From Shewanella pealeana ATCC 700345 (GTDB lineage Bacteria > Pseudomonadota > Gammaproteobacteria > Enterobacterales > Shewanellaceae), in the NCBI RefSeq assembly GCF_000018285.1, contig NC_009901.1:1425001-1489000 (forward strand): DNA of 64,000 nucleotides, in the 5' to 3' direction. The notes under the pieces were generated by a model, which saw only the letters and a list, made by a program, of their open reading frames with translations, was not told the origin of the DNA and did not search any database. Both the position numbers and the translations under genes were made by a program. How positions within the stretch are numbered: the first letter of the stretch is position 1; every line of letters starts with the position of its first letter. Below are positions 22,036 through 32,159 of this stretch, in pieces.

Positions 22036-23004
22036 ATGGGCAGATTAAATAGTGCCGTTGTTGCAGAGCAGCCAAAAAATGACTCTGTAAAAGATTCATC
22101 GAATACTCTTACTAAACAGGATGTGAAAGAAGCTGAATTAGAGCAGCAAGTGCAAGATGATTTACAAAAAAACTTAGATGCCACACAGCTGTATCTAGGT
22201 GAGATTGGATTTTCCCCTCTCCTCAGTGCCGAGGAAGAAGTGTATTTTTCACGTAAGTCCCTTAAAGGGTGTGAAAAATCTCGTAACCGTATGATTGAAA
22301 GTAACCTCAGATTAGTCGTAAAAATTGCACGTCGATATAATAATCGTGGCTTAGCGTTACTCGATCTTATCGAAGAGGGCAATTTAGGCCTTATCCGTGC
22401 AGTAGAGAAGTTCGATCCTGAGCGTGGCTTTAGATTTTCAACCTATGCAACATGGTGGATTAGACAGACGATTGAGCGAGCAATTATGAATCAGACTCGT
22501 ACCATTCGTTTACCCATCCATGTGGTAAAAGAGCTGAATGTTTATCTGCGTACCGCAAGAGAGCTAGCGCATAAATTAGATCACGAGCCTACGGCAGAAG
22601 AGATTGCAGATAAGCTAGATTTACCTAGTGCGGATGTAAGCCGTATGCTAAAGCTTAATGAAAGAATCACCTCTGTTGACACCCCCTTAGGTGGCGAAAG
22701 TGATAAAGCATTACTAGATGTGCTTGCCGATGATGATAACGTAGGGCCTGACTATAAGGTGCAGGACGAAGACATGTCCAAGTCTGTAGTCAAATGGTTA
22801 GATGAGCTTAATACCAAGCAAAGAGAAGTGTTAGCGCGCCGATTTGGTTTATTGGGCTACGAGCCATCTACGCTTGAAAACGTAGGTAAAGAAATTGGCT
22901 TAACCCGTGAAAGAGTTCGTCAAATTCAAGTCGAGGCTCTCAAGCGTCTGAAAGATTTACTGGGGGCACAAGGCCTTTCTGTTGAAGCCATTTTTAAAGC
23001 ATAA
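22036..23004 (+). CDS. rpoS: RNA polymerase sigma factor RpoS
   Basis: 322 residues. Region 1.2 ([21 protein letters not shown]), region 2 ([28 protein letters not shown] and [19 protein letters not shown]), region 3 ([20 protein letters not shown]) and region 4 ([20 protein letters not shown] followed by [10 protein letters not shown]) are all present. It is the general stress and stationary-phase sigma factor. The ATG 22036 follows GGGAGAAATATT. Its place after nlpD and opposite mutS is standard. The N-terminal 50 residues are charged and less conserved, as usual. Confidence 0.97.
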   Translation: MGRLNSAVVAEQPKNDSVKDSSNTLTKQDVKEAELEQQVQDDLQKNLDATQLYLGEIGFSPLLSAEEEVYFSRKSLKGCEKSRNRMIESNLRLVVKIARRYNNRGLALLDLIEEGNLGLIRAVEKFDPERGFRFSTYATWWIRQTIERAIMNQTRTIRLPIHVVKELNVYLRTARELAHKLDHEPTAEEIADKLDLPSADVSRMLKLNERITSVDTPLGGESDKALLDVLADDDNVGPDYKVQDEDMSKSVVKWLDELNTKQREVLARRFGLLGYEPSTLENVGKEIGLTRERVRQIQVEALKRLKDLLGAQGLSVEAIFKA

Positions 23005-23046
23005 AATTAAAGCATAAAATACTGTCTCGTTCTGAGATAAATAAAA

Positions 23047-23077
23047 AGCGCAGTTGAAATCAACTGCGCTTTTTTTG
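23047..23077. terminator. bidirectional terminator between rpoS and mutS
   Basis: A perfect 10-bp stem AGCGCAGTTG / CAACTGCGCT with loop AAAT, A run on the left and T run on the right. It serves both convergent genes. Confidence 0.9.
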
Positions 23078-23116
23078 TGCCTATTGTCTAGTGCCCTAGA
23101 GGCTTAATCTTAAATG

Positions 23117-25696
23117 CTATAAAGCCAATTTTTTAAGATTATATAAGTAGTCCAGTGCTTGTCTTGGGGTCAACTCATCTGGGTTTAGCTTTTGTAGTGC
23201 TTCTACAGCTGGGGATGGAGCACTAGGCACAAAGCTCATGTTTTGCTGGGTACCTTGTTGTTCGGTATTTTGTTGTACATCGTGATCGCGGCTCTCAAGT
23301 TGATGTAACTTGTGTTTCGCTGCGCTGATGACACAATTTGGCACTCCTGCAAGTGCTGCTACCTGAAGGCCATAACTGCGGCTTGCTGCTCCCTCTTGAA
23401 CGGCATGCATAAATACTATGCTGTCACCATGTTCGACGGCATCAAGGTGCACATTTTCCACATTGCTAAGCTGTTCAGGTAGTTGTGTTAGCTCAAAGTA
23501 ATGAGTGGCAAACAGTGTCATTGCCTGTAACTGTTTAGCCAAATACTCGGCAGCAGACCATGCCAGAGATAGGCCGTCATAGGTCGAGGTTCCTCGGCCA
23601 ATCTCATCCATTAAAACTAAGCTGTTTGGCGTAGCGTTATGCAAGATGTTAGCGGTTTCAGTCATCTCAACCATAAAGGTTGAACGACCCGAGGCCAAGT
23701 CATCTGATGCACCAATACGGGTAAATATTCTGTCTACAGGGCCAATGACGGCCTGCTCTGCAGGGACATAACAACCGATATGAGCCATAAGGGTGATCAA
23801 GGCTACTTGACGCATATAGGTAGACTTACCGCCCATATTCGGACCTGTGACGATCAGCATCTTACGCTGGGCGTTTAAAGTTACCGGGTTGGCGATAAAT
23901 GGACTCTGGCTTACTTGTTCTACTACAGGGTGACGACCCGCCTCAATGTGAATACCTGATATGCTCGATAGTTCTGGGCAATGGTAATTAAGGCTCTCGG
24001 CTCGTTCGGCAAAGTTACATAATACATCTAGTTCGGCCGATGCTTGGGCGAAGTCTTGTAGTTCATGCAGCTTAGGCAATATAAGATCGAATAGCTGTTC
24101 CCATAACTGTTTCTCTAGCGCTAGGGCTCTGCCTTGGCTAGATAGCACTTTTTCCTCATGCTCTTTTAGCTCGGGAATGATATAGCGTTCGGTATTTTTC
24201 AGGGTTTGTCTGCGCTGATAGCTCAGTGGCACAAGATCAGACTCACGACGACTGACCTCGATATAGTAGCCATGGACTCGGTTGTAGCCGACTTTTAGTG
24301 TTGAAATTCCGGTTTGCTCTTTCTCTCGGGCTTCCAGTTCATGCAAGTAATCTGTGGCGCCTTCGCTCAACTTACGCCATTGATCTAGCTCTTCATTGTA
24401 GCCCTCGCGGATCACACCACCATCGCGAATAAGCATGGGTGGATTATCGACAACCGCACGCGAGAGTAGATCAACCTCCTCAGGGAACACACCAATCACT
24501 TGCGATAGGTATTTAAGGTGCGGCGCACTGGCGGCGCTTAGTGTTTGTTGTAGCTGAGGCAGTAAGGTCAGAGCTTGACGTAGGCGTGCAAAGTCTCTTG
24601 GGCGAGCATTACGCAGTGCAATACGTGCCGTAATGCGCTCTACATCTCCTAGGGCTTTCAGATCTTCTGATAGCGTCTCAAAGTCGCCAGTCATCATCAG
24701 TTCTGCTATCGATGCTTGTCTTGCTCGAATAATGTCATGATCGCGAAGAGGCTGGTGGATCCAGCGTTGCAGCATTCGGCTTCCCATAGGTGTAACGGTA
24801 TTGTCTAGCACTGAAGCTAGGGTGTTTTCGCGGCCGCCCTGCAGGTTTACCGTAAGCTCTAAATTACGGCGGGTCGCGGCATCGAGCACTATGCTGTCTG
24901 ACTGATTGAAGCGCACGATCGAGTTGATATGCGGCAGTGCTGTACGTTGGGTGTCTTTGACATACTGCATCAAGCAACCCGCAGCCTGTAAAGAAAGCCT
25001 CGCGTCTTCGATACCGAAGCCTTTTAGATCTTTAGTGCCAAATTGATTAAGCAGCATACGCTGACAGGTATCGTAATCGAACTCCCACTCGGGCCTGCGT
25101 CTTGTGCCATTCATACCCGCGATAAGACTCATCTGCGAGAAGTCTTCGCTATAGAGTAACTCGGCAGGGTTAGTACGTTGTAACTCAGCCTCTAAGGCTT
25201 CGGTATTGGCAAGCTCGGTGACAACAAAGCGTCCAGATGCGACATCTAAGGTTGCATAACCGTAACCCGTTTTGCCTTGGTAAAGCGCAGCAAGCAGGTT
25301 GTCTTGTCTCTCTTGCAGTAAGGCTTCGTCTGTTAATGTACCAGGGGTTACAATTCGTACGACCTTACGCTCAACCGGACCTTTTGAGGTCGCAGGATCG
25401 CCAACTTGCTCGCAAATCGCTACCGATACACGTAGCTGAACGAGCTTAGCTAAATAGCCTTCGACAGCGTGATAGGGGAGGCCTGCCATGGGGATCGGGT
25501 CTCCGCCACTTTTACCACGGGCCGTTAACGAGATCCCAAGTAGCTCAGATGCTTTTTTTGCATCTTCATAAAAGAGCTCATAAAAATCGCCCATGCGATA
25601 AAAGAGCAACATATCGGGATGCTGGGCTTTTAAGGTCAAATATTGACGCATCATAGGAGTGTGTTTTTCTAAGCTTTGGGGATCAATAGCGGTCAT
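23117..25696 (-). CDS. mutS: DNA mismatch repair protein MutS
   Basis: 859 residues. The mismatch-binding Phe-x-Glu lies in [15 protein letters not shown] (about 33-47). The connector and lever domains follow, then the ATPase with Walker [14 protein letters not shown], the Walker [13 protein letters not shown] and the family signature [14 protein letters not shown]. The C-terminal tail (about 800-859) ends in [19 protein letters not shown], the tetramer-forming helix region. It recognises mispairs and recruits MutL. It is transcribed toward rpoS and away from recA. Length and motifs are normal. Confidence 0.97.
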   Translation of the reverse strand: MTAIDPQSLEKHTPMMRQYLTLKAQHPDMLLFYRMGDFYELFYEDAKKASELLGISLTARGKSGGDPIPMAGLPYHAVEGYLAKLVQLRVSVAICEQVGDPATSKGPVERKVVRIVTPGTLTDEALLQERQDNLLAALYQGKTGYGYATLDVASGRFVVTELANTEALEAELQRTNPAELLYSEDFSQMSLIAGMNGTRRRPEWEFDYDTCQRMLLNQFGTKDLKGFGIEDARLSLQAAGCLMQYVKDTQRTALPHINSIVRFNQSDSIVLDAATRRNLELTVNLQGGRENTLASVLDNTVTPMGSRMLQRWIHQPLRDHDIIRARQASIAELMMTGDFETLSEDLKALGDVERITARIALRNARPRDFARLRQALTLLPQLQQTLSAASAPHLKYLSQVIGVFPEEVDLLSRAVVDNPPMLIRDGGVIREGYNEELDQWRKLSEGATDYLHELEAREKEQTGISTLKVGYNRVHGYYIEVSRRESDLVPLSYQRRQTLKNTERYIIPELKEHEEKVLSSQGRALALEKQLWEQLFDLILPKLHELQDFAQASAELDVLCNFAERAESLNYHCPELSSISGIHIEAGRHPVVEQVSQSPFIANPVTLNAQRKMLIVTGPNMGGKSTYMRQVALITLMAHIGCYVPAEQAVIGPVDRIFTRIGASDDLASGRSTFMVEMTETANILHNATPNSLVLMDEIGRGTSTYDGLSLAWSAAEYLAKQLQAMTLFATHYFELTQLPEQLSNVENVHLDAVEHGDSIVFMHAVQEGAASRSYGLQVAALAGVPNCVISAAKHKLHQLESRDHDVQQNTEQQGTQQNMSFVPSAPSPAVEALQKLNPDELTPRQALDYLYNLKKLAL

Positions 25697-25888
25697 CGAT
25701 TTGTTTTGCCTGTCATTTACTGTGGCACCTTAAAGTGCCTTACACAATATTGGCTCTAATATTAACAATATTTTGCCCGGTTTAGGCGGAATTCTTACTG
25801 TGTTTCAGTAAAAAATTACTGTAGATAAATCCTCTTATCCTAGAAGTGTATGATTTATAGATATTTATAAAATATTTTTACACAGTAC

Positions 25889-25916
25889 TTGATACTGTAT
25901 GATTGTACAGTATACT
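25889..25916 (+). promoter_or_regulatory. recA SOS promoter with LexA box
   Basis: -35 TTGATA (25889-25894), 16-bp spacer, -10 TATACT (25911-25916). The spacer is a perfect LexA box, CTGTATGATTGTACAG (25895-25910; CTGT-N8-ACAG). The layout is nearly the same as the E. coli recA operator-promoter, so LexA would block the promoter directly. The rest of the 320-bp gap from mutS shows no gene; cinA, often found here in relatives, is absent. Confidence 0.92.
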
Positions 25917-26016
25917 AGTTTCATATTGAGGCTCTAGCCAAGGCAAATCGAGTCATCACCCAAATAATAAATCAGTACCGCAAACGTGTTTGCGCTGTGA
26001 TCCAGAGGATATAGGA

Positions 26017-27084
26017 ATGAAGATAGATCCAAATAAAGAGAAAGCATTGAACGCTGTACTTGGACAGATTGAGAAGCAGTTTGGTAAAGGCTCAATCATG
26101 AAGTTAGGTGAAGACCGTTCAATGGACGTAGAGACCATTTCTACTGGCTCATTAGCTTTGGACGTAGCTTTAGGCGCTGGCGGCTTACCTATGGGACGTA
26201 TCGTTGAGATCTATGGTCCAGAATCTTCAGGTAAAACTACCTTAACATTAGAAGTTATCGCTGCCGCTCAAAAGCAGGGTAAGACCTGTGCCTTTATCGA
26301 TGCTGAGCATGCTCTTGACCCTATCTACGCTAAAAAGCTAGGTGTTGATATCGATAACTTATTATGTTCACAGCCAGATACTGGTGAGCAGGCGCTTGAA
26401 ATCTGTGATGCACTAACTCGAAGCGGCGCCGTTGACGTTATCGTCGTCGACTCGGTTGCAGCATTGACACCAAAAGCGGAAATCGAAGGTGAAATCGGTG
26501 ACTCTCACATGGGCCTTGCGGCGCGTATGATGAGCCAAGCAATGCGTAAGCTTGCTGGTAACCTAAAGCAGTCAAATACACTTCTTATCTTCATTAACCA
26601 AATCCGTATGAAGATTGGTGTAATGTTCGGTAACCCAGAAACAACTACGGGTGGTAACGCACTTAAGTTCTATGCTTCTGTTCGTCTAGATATCCGCCGT
26701 ACAGGTGCGATTAAAGATCGAGAAGAGGTTATTGGTAACGAAACCCGCGTAAAAGTGGTTAAGAACAAGATTGCCGCACCATTTAAACAAGCTGAATTCC
26801 AAATCCTTTACGGTCAAGGCATCAACAGCACGGGTGAGTTGGTTGACCTTGGTGTACAGCACAAGTTAATTGAAAAGGCAGGTGCTTGGTACAGCTACAA
26901 AGGTGACAAGATCGGTCAAGGCCGTGCAAATGCCGGTAAGTATCTAATCGAAAACCCAGCAATTTCAGATGAAATTGAAACAACACTGCGCGCTATGCTT
27001 CTTGGCAACGGTGAGAAGGTGAGTGCAGATTCAGCTGACACCGCTGGCGATAACATCGATTTAGAGACTGGCGAAGTATTTTAA
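26017..27084 (+). CDS. recA: recombinase RecA
   Basis: 355 residues from ATG 26017 ([16 protein letters not shown]), preceded by AGAGGATATAGGA; an upstream in-frame start at 25990 is rejected. Walker A is GPESSGKTT, Walker B is [12 protein letters not shown], loop L1 is [20 protein letters not shown] and loop L2 is [21 protein letters not shown] followed by [11 protein letters not shown]. It forms filaments on single-stranded DNA, drives strand exchange and triggers LexA self-cleavage. Regulation by its LexA box is clear. The usual partner gene recX is not found downstream; a 431-bp gap with a long hairpin lies there. Confidence 0.98.
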
Positions 27085-27515
27085 GCTAGATAACAGATAA
27101 CTCAGTCTGTTGTCTGTGTCGCGGTTGCACTATGACTAATATAAGATGTACAACTTATATTAGTTAGCGCGCCGCGACTCTTCTCATAAGGAGCCTACAG
27201 CTCTCGTAAATAGACCTCTGTTCTTGTTAAGAAGCCAAGATCAAACCTTTCCGCTTATTCTTCCCTGTCAAACTTTCGTTATAGGATCATTGTTGTTAAA
27301 TGCCGTTGCAAGACTCATTTTCATCAGTTTCCGCCTGTAGTACGACTGTCTTTGAAAAGCTCCAATCGTGTTTTAACCTGTTAATTTCAGCTCCTCACGC
27401 AGTTTTGTATTAACAGGGCTGGTTGTTAGTCATGACTCTGCTTATAATGCTATCCATAAAAATTTATCACTCAGCTCTTTAGGGCTATTTGCACAATCTA
27501 ATTCAGGACGGTTTC
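27085..27515. other. recA-alaS gap with long imperfect hairpin; no recX
   Basis: The gap holds no open frame that resembles recX. A nested inverted repeat at 27118-27178 (GTCGCGG ... CCGCGAC outside, ACTAATATAAG / CTTATATTAGT inside, 8-nt loop) may end recA transcription, although no T run follows. A possible alaS -10 TATAAT is at 27443-27448 with a weak -35 (TTGTTA, short spacing). The remainder shows nothing I can name. Confidence 0.6.
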
Positions 27516-30143
27516 ATGTATCAAACCACTGCAGCACTGCGAAGTGCTTTTTTGGAATATTTCCGCACAAATGGTCACCAGGTAGTAGATAGCAGCTCTC
27601 TCGTTCCAGCGAACGATCCAACGCTACTATTTACTAATGCGGGTATGAACCAGTTTAAAGATGTGTTTTTGGGTGCAGATAAACGTAGCTATTCTCGTGC
27701 AACGTCTTCACAGCGCTGTGTTCGCGCGGGTGGTAAGCACAACGACTTAGATAACGTGGGCTACACAGCACGTCACCACACTTTCTTTGAAATGTTAGGT
27801 AACTTTAGCTTTGGTGATTATTTTAAAGAAGAAGCAATTCATTTCGCATGGACTTTCCTGACCGAAGAGTTGAAGCTACCGAAAGAACGCCTTTGTGTCA
27901 CCATCTATGACACAGACGACGAAGCATTTGAAATTTGGAATAAGAAAATTGGCGTAGCGGCGGAAAATATTATCCGTATTGGCGACAATAAAGGTGCTGC
28001 ATATGCGTCAGATAACTTCTGGCAAATGGGTGACACAGGTCCTTGTGGCCCATGTTCTGAAATCTTCTATGATCACGGTGATCATATCTGGGGCGGACGT
28101 CCTGGTACACCAGAAGAAGATGGCGACCGTTTCATCGAGATCTGGAACATCGTATTTATGCAGTATAACCGTCAAGCTGACGGTGAGATGAAGCCACTAC
28201 CAAAGCCATCTGTTGATACCGGTATGGGTATTGAGCGTATTGCTGCCATTATGCAGGGCGTACATTCAAACTACGAAATTGATATTTTCCAAGCTTTGAT
28301 CAAGAAGGCTGCAGCTATTCTTGGTGTAACGGATCTTGAGAACAAGTCATTACGTGTTATTGCCGATCACATTCGTTCATGTGCCTTCTTAATTGCCGAC
28401 GGTGTTATGCCATCAAATGAAGGCCGTGGTTATGTGCTTCGTCGTATAATTCGTCGTGCCGTTCGTCATGGTAACAAGCTAGGTGCTACTGAAAGTTTCT
28501 TCTACAAGCTGGTTCCAACATTAATTGAAGTGATGGGCGCCGATGCTGCAAAAGGCTTGCAAGAGACTCAAGCTATTGTTGAAAAGTCACTAAAAGCTGA
28601 AGAAGAACAATTCGCACGTACACTTGAACGTGGTCTAGGCATTTTAGATGCGGCGCTAAATGAGCTAGCAACTAATGTGTTAGATGGCGAAACAGCATTC
28701 AAGCTTTACGATACTTATGGCTTCCCAGTAGATTTAACTGCTGACGTTTGTCGTGAGCGTGATATCACGGTTGATGAAGCAGGATTTGAAGTTGCTATGG
28801 CAGCGCAGCGTAGCCGTGCACAAGCAGCTGGTCAATTCGAGACTGACTATAACGAAGGTCTTATAATTGATGAACAAAGCGGCTTTACTGGTTACACCGA
28901 TCTAAATAATCAAGCGACAGTGACAGCAATCTTTAAAGCGGGTGAGTCAGTTGATAGCATTGTTGCTGGTGATGACGTGGTTATCGTACTCGATAACACA
29001 CCGTTTTATGGTGAGTCAGGTGGTCAATGTGGCGATGAAGGTGTATTGATTGCCGATGGAATCGAGTTCACTGTGACTGATACACAAAAGTATGGTCAAG
29101 CGATTGGTCATATCGGTCGCGTAGCGACTGGTACAGTTAAAGTTGGCCAAGTGGTTACAGCGAATGTTGATAAGAAGCTTCGTCATAGAACCGAGCTAAA
29201 CCATTCAGTGACACACCTTTTACATGCAGCGCTTCGCCAAGTGTTAGGTACACACGTATCTCAGAAAGGTTCTTTGGTTGACCCAGAGCGTCTACGTTTC
29301 GACTTCTCTCATTTCGAAGGTGTTAAAGCTCACGAGCTTAAAGAAGTTGAAGAGCTAGTGAATACCCAAATTCGTCGTAACCACGAATTGACCGCTGAAG
29401 TGATGGATATAGAAACGGCCAAAGAAAAAGGTGCTATGGCACTGTTTGGTGAGAAGTATGATTCAGAAGTGCGTGTTGTGACTATGGGCGACTTCTCTAT
29501 CGAGCTTTGTGGGGGTACTCACGTTGGGCGTACTGGTGATATCGGTTTGTTCAAGATCACTTCAGAGGGCGGTATCGCTGCCGGCATACGTCGTATTGAA
29601 GCGGTAACAGGCGCAGCTGCGATGGCTTATGTTGCTAAGCAGCAAGCACAACTTGAAGAAGCGGCTGCATTACTGAAGGGCGATAGTGCTTCTGTGGTTG
29701 CTAAGCTTAAAGCACAGCTTGATAAGACTAAGTTACTTGAAAAAGAGCTATCTCAACTAAAAGACAAGTTGGCAGCTGCGACTAGCGCCGATCTTGCTGG
29801 CGAAGCTGTTGACGTGAATGGCGTTAAGGTTCTCGTTAAGAAACTTGAGGGTGTTGATGCTGGGGCTCTTCGTGGTCTACAGGATGAGCTCAAGCAAAAG
29901 CTGCAGTCAGGTATCGTAGTGCTAGCGATTGCCGGCGAAGATAAAGTTAATATGATCGTTGGTGTGACTAAAGATCTTACTGGTAAGGTTAAAGCGGGTG
30001 AGCTTGTAGCCTCTATAGCAGTACAAGTTGGCGGTAAAGGCGGTGGACGTCCTGATATGGCTCAAGCCGGTGGTAGCCAGCCTGAGAACCTAGACGCTGC
30101 TTTAGAGCAAGTTATTCCATGGATCTCTGCTAAGCTTGCATAA
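27516..30143 (+). CDS. alaS: alanyl-tRNA synthetase
   Basis: 875 residues from ATG 27516 ([16 protein letters not shown]), which follows CAGGACGG; a TTG at 27489 is rejected. The class II catalytic core has [20 protein letters not shown] and [17 protein letters not shown]. The editing domain carries zinc-type motifs [12 protein letters not shown] and the later CGGTH. The C-terminal oligomerisation (C-Ala) region is [20 protein letters not shown] onward with the glycine-rich [13 protein letters not shown]. It charges tRNA-Ala and clears mischarged Ser and Gly. The alaS-csrA order is conserved, but the aspartate kinase gene often placed between them in Shewanella is missing here. Confidence 0.97.
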   Translation: MYQTTAALRSAFLEYFRTNGHQVVDSSSLVPANDPTLLFTNAGMNQFKDVFLGADKRSYSRATSSQRCVRAGGKHNDLDNVGYTARHHTFFEMLGNFSFGDYFKEEAIHFAWTFLTEELKLPKERLCVTIYDTDDEAFEIWNKKIGVAAENIIRIGDNKGAAYASDNFWQMGDTGPCGPCSEIFYDHGDHIWGGRPGTPEEDGDRFIEIWNIVFMQYNRQADGEMKPLPKPSVDTGMGIERIAAIMQGVHSNYEIDIFQALIKKAAAILGVTDLENKSLRVIADHIRSCAFLIADGVMPSNEGRGYVLRRIIRRAVRHGNKLGATESFFYKLVPTLIEVMGADAAKGLQETQAIVEKSLKAEEEQFARTLERGLGILDAALNELATNVLDGETAFKLYDTYGFPVDLTADVCRERDITVDEAGFEVAMAAQRSRAQAAGQFETDYNEGLIIDEQSGFTGYTDLNNQATVTAIFKAGESVDSIVAGDDVVIVLDNTPFYGESGGQCGDEGVLIADGIEFTVTDTQKYGQAIGHIGRVATGTVKVGQVVTANVDKKLRHRTELNHSVTHLLHAALRQVLGTHVSQKGSLVDPERLRFDFSHFEGVKAHELKEVEELVNTQIRRNHELTAEVMDIETAKEKGAMALFGEKYDSEVRVVTMGDFSIELCGGTHVGRTGDIGLFKITSEGGIAAGIRRIEAVTGAAAMAYVAKQQAQLEEAAALLKGDSASVVAKLKAQLDKTKLLEKELSQLKDKLAAATSADLAGEAVDVNGVKVLVKKLEGVDAGALRGLQDELKQKLQSGIVVLAIAGEDKVNMIVGVTKDLTGKVKAGELVASIAVQVGGKGGGRPDMAQAGGSQPENLDAALEQVIPWISAKLA

Positions 30144-30171
30144 TTGCTAGCGATAACGAGATATTAAGAAG

Positions 30172-30193
30172 CGCCCTTTAAGGGCGTTTTTTT
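30172..30193 (+). terminator. alaS terminator
   Basis: Stem CGCCCT / AGGGCG with loop TTA, followed by seven T residues. Confidence 0.85.
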
Positions 30194-30612
30194 ATGGCAT
30201 AAACAAAAATACTCTAGAGGGCAGGGGGAGTGGATTGAGGCTTTAGTTAACTTTATTACTATTCATCCAATGCTTTTACTGGCTAAAAGAGCAAGCGAAT
30301 GAGCAAATAGCTATTTATATAAATGTTGAATTGTTTGGTTAAAGTATCAGCAATGTGGCCTTTGGTTTGGGGAATGTGCGCTTTCATGTTAGTTTAATGT
30401 CAATGCTTGATAGTCGTACGACCGAGCAAAGATTAATCTTAATATGGCTAAAAAGGTTTCAGGTAGATAACTGTGATTTATTACTGAAAAAGCTGTAATT
30501 ATTTGACGCTTTTCTAATAGAAGACTGTTAATTTGTACTAAGCTAACCTTATAATACAGATATAACGGAATTATGCCGTATAAGCAGAACTAGGAACTAA
30601 AGGAGCAATGTA
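30194..30612. other. csrA upstream region with candidate promoter and CsrA-type GGA motifs
   Basis: No gene is seen in this 419-bp gap. A TATAAT lies at 30550-30555 with a weak -35 TTAATT (30528-30533, 16-bp spacer); a second candidate is TTGACG at 30503-30508 with TGTTAA 17 bp on. The leader has two GGA motifs (30593-30595 and 30602-30604), the second inside the AAAGGAG ribosome site, the pattern used by CsrA to block its own translation. A start-stop pair ATGTAA (30608-30613) overlaps the csrA ATG. Confidence 0.45.
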
Positions 30613-30810
30613 ATGCTGATATTGACTCGTCGTGTTGGTGAAACACTGATGATTGGTGACGAAGTAACTGTCACTGTATTAGGCGTTAAAGGTAACCAAG
30701 TAAGAATTGGTGTAAATGCACCTAAAGAAGTCTCTGTACATCGTGAAGAGATTTACCAACGCATTCAGTCTGAAAAGTCAGGTACCCCATCTGAAGGCGG
30801 TAACTTTTGA
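30613..30810 (+). CDS. csrA: carbon storage regulator CsrA
   Basis: 65 residues. [25 protein letters not shown] is the first RNA-binding strand and core; R44 in [10 protein letters not shown] is the second contact. It is an RNA-binding dimer that binds GGA motifs in leaders and blocks or stabilises mRNAs; BarA-UvrY small RNAs titrate it. Length is close to the 61 residues of E. coli. AAAGGAG sits 7 bases before ATG. The 3' half and the terminator are repeated three more times downstream as decaying copies, so csrA expression ends at a stack of terminators. Confidence 0.97.
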
Positions 30811-30838
30811 TCTGAATGGATCACTTAAGAATTTTAGA

Positions 30839-30862
30839 AGCCAGTTTTTAACTGGCTTTTTT
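30839..30862 (+). terminator. csrA terminator (array copy 1)
   Basis: A perfect 8-bp stem AGCCAGTT / AACTGGCT with loop TTT, followed by six T residues; this is the terminator of the intact csrA. Confidence 0.88.
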
Positions 30863-31061
30863 ATTTTCTGGCTTCTAGCTTCAAGGCTCTGTAGCTCACA
30901 GAGTTTAGACTTATATAAATGTACTACTCCAAAAGAAGTCTTCTTTAGTACAGGCTAGAGGCATTTACCCGCGCATTCTGTCTGAGAAAACAGCTCACCA
31001 GTCGATAATGGCTATTTTGATCTGAATGAGATCAGTTTGAGGCTATTGGTAAATATGTAGA

Positions 31062-31084
31062 AGCCAGTTAATAACTGGCTTTTT
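31062..31084 (+). terminator. duplicated csrA terminator (array copy 2)
   Basis: The same 8-bp stem with loop AAT, followed by TTTT. It is intact although the coding part before it has decayed. Confidence 0.8.
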
Positions 31085-31288
31085 ATTTTCTGGCTTCTGG
31101 CTTCTAGCTTCTAGGCTCTGTAGCTCACAGAGTTTAGACTTATGTAAATGTACTACTCTCAAAGAAGTCTTCTTTGTACAGGCTAAAGACATTTACTGCG
31201 CATTCAGTCTGAGAAAACAGCTCTCTAGTCGATAATGGTAATTTTGATCTGAATAAGACCAGTTTGAGGCTATTGGTAAATATGTAGA

Positions 31289-31312
31289 AGCCAGTTAATA
31301 ACTGGCTTTTTT
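31289..31312 (+). terminator. duplicated csrA terminator (array copy 3)
   Basis: The same 8-bp stem with loop AAT and six T residues. The fourth copy (about 31533-31557) has lost stem pairing. Confidence 0.8.
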
Positions 31313-31681
31313 ATTTTCAGGATTTGAAGCTTTGGGGAGAGGGCGCTAGGAGCTAAGTTAGTTTGACTCACTTTGCTCAAGTGAGTGTAAATGCGTCCAC
31401 TCCCAAGAAGGCGTCCTGTTCTGGGGAAAGGAATTAAGCCGCGTATTTAGCCTGAAAAATCAGCTAAGCCCGCAGGTGGCAGTAATTTTGATCTGAATGA
31501 GATCAGTTTTAGCCTTAATAGGTAAATAGCTGAAGCCAGTTTATAGCTAGGTTTTTTATATTTAGGGCTTATGAATTCCAAATGAAATGTCGAAATAAAC
31601 GCCTTTGAGCCGTAACTTAGACTGTTATACAGACAAGCTGCTTAAAAACAGCTCAAATGGAAATGGTTTCTTAAAAAGGGT

Positions 31682-31717
31682 TTGACTTATTTTCGGCAGA
31701 CAGTAATATGTGCGCCA
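31682..31717 (+). promoter_or_regulatory. tRNA cluster promoter with stringent-type discriminator
   Basis: -35 TTGACT (31682-31687), 16-bp spacer, -10 TAATAT (31704-31709), then a G/C-rich discriminator GTGCGCC. Such discriminators mark promoters repressed by ppGpp in enterics. It lies just before the first tRNA-Ser. Confidence 0.7.
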
Positions 31718-31723
31718 AGAAAC

Positions 31724-31815
31724 GGAGAGGTGGCCGAGTGGCCGAAGGCGCTCCCCTGCTAAGGGAGTATGGGCTTTAACTCCCATCGAGGGTTCGAATC
31801 CCTCCTTCTCCGCCA
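31724..31815 (+). tRNA. tRNA-Ser(GCT)
   Basis: 92 nt with encoded CCA. Acceptor stem GGAGAGG / CTTCTCC, anticodon loop CTGCTAA (GCT), long class II variable arm (TATGGGCTTTAACTCCCATC) and T arm GGGTTCGAATCCC. It reads AGY serine codons. First gene of the cluster. Confidence 0.95.
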
Positions 31816-31836
31816 TTTCTTACAATAGACAACGAT

Positions 31837-31913
31837 GCGGATGTAGCTCAGCTGGATAGAGTACCTGGCTACGAACCAGGCGGTCGGAGGTTCGAATCCT
31901 CCCATCCGCACCA
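31837..31913 (+). tRNA. tRNA-Arg(ACG) copy 1
   Basis: 77 nt with CCA. Acceptor GCGGATG / CATCCGC, D arm GCTCAGCTGGATAGAGT, anticodon loop CTACGAA (ACG, wobble A to be converted to inosine), T arm GGAGGTTCGAATCCTCC. It closely resembles E. coli tRNA-Arg(ACG). Confidence 0.96.
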
Positions 31914-31943
31914 TTTCTATTGTCGTGATAAATGTTTTAGTGA

Positions 31944-32020
31944 GCGGATGTAGCTCAGCTGGATAGAGTACCTGGCTACGAACCAGGCGGTCGGAGGTTC
32001 GAATCCTCCCATCCGCACCA
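31944..32020 (+). tRNA. tRNA-Arg(ACG) copy 2
   Basis: Identical over 77 nt to copy 1, including the GCGGATG acceptor. Confidence 0.96.
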
Positions 32021-32052
32021 TTAAATCATTTATAGCAGTAAGCATTCTATAT

Positions 32053-32129
32053 GCGGATGTAGCTCAGCTGGATAGAGTACCTGGCTACGAACCAGGCGGT
32101 CGGAGGTTCGAATCCTCCCATCCGCACCA
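32053..32129 (+). tRNA. tRNA-Arg(ACG) copy 3
   Basis: Identical over 77 nt to copy 1. It is flanked by CATTCTAT and ATAGAATG, which could pair and extend the acceptor stem in the precursor. Confidence 0.96.
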
Positions 32130-32159
32130 TAGAATGAAAGAATTTAAGATTTTATATGA

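Larger units (their letters stand above)
30711..31570 (+). repeat. tandem array of csrA 3' half plus terminator (four copies, decaying)
   Basis: From GTGTAAATGCACC (inside csrA) through the terminator, the sequence recurs downstream. The marker GGCTCTGTAGCTCACAG is at 30885 and 31114 (229-bp period). TTTTGATCTGAATG marks the end of csrA in copy 1 and recurs in all copies. AGCCAGTT...AACTGGCT terminator stems are at 30839, 31062 and 31289, and a broken one is near 31533. Copies 2-4 carry base changes and in-frame stops, so they encode nothing. Copy 4 (about 31384-31570) is the most diverged overall, yet keeps GTGTAAATGC and TTTTGATCTGAATGAGATCA. Confidence 0.92.

Noticed and set aside
27085..27515. 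Looked for a frameshifted recX
   Set aside because: No frame on the plus strand gave recX-like helices or the expected charged pattern.
30880..31570. Considered extra csrA paralogues
   Set aside because: Only the 3' half is repeated, with stops and indels; no start or RNA-binding N-terminus.
31625..31816. A 63-codon open frame on the minus strand across the first tRNA-Ser
   Set aside because: It is the complement of a certain tRNA gene; such frames recur with every tRNA-Ser copy and have no ribosome site.
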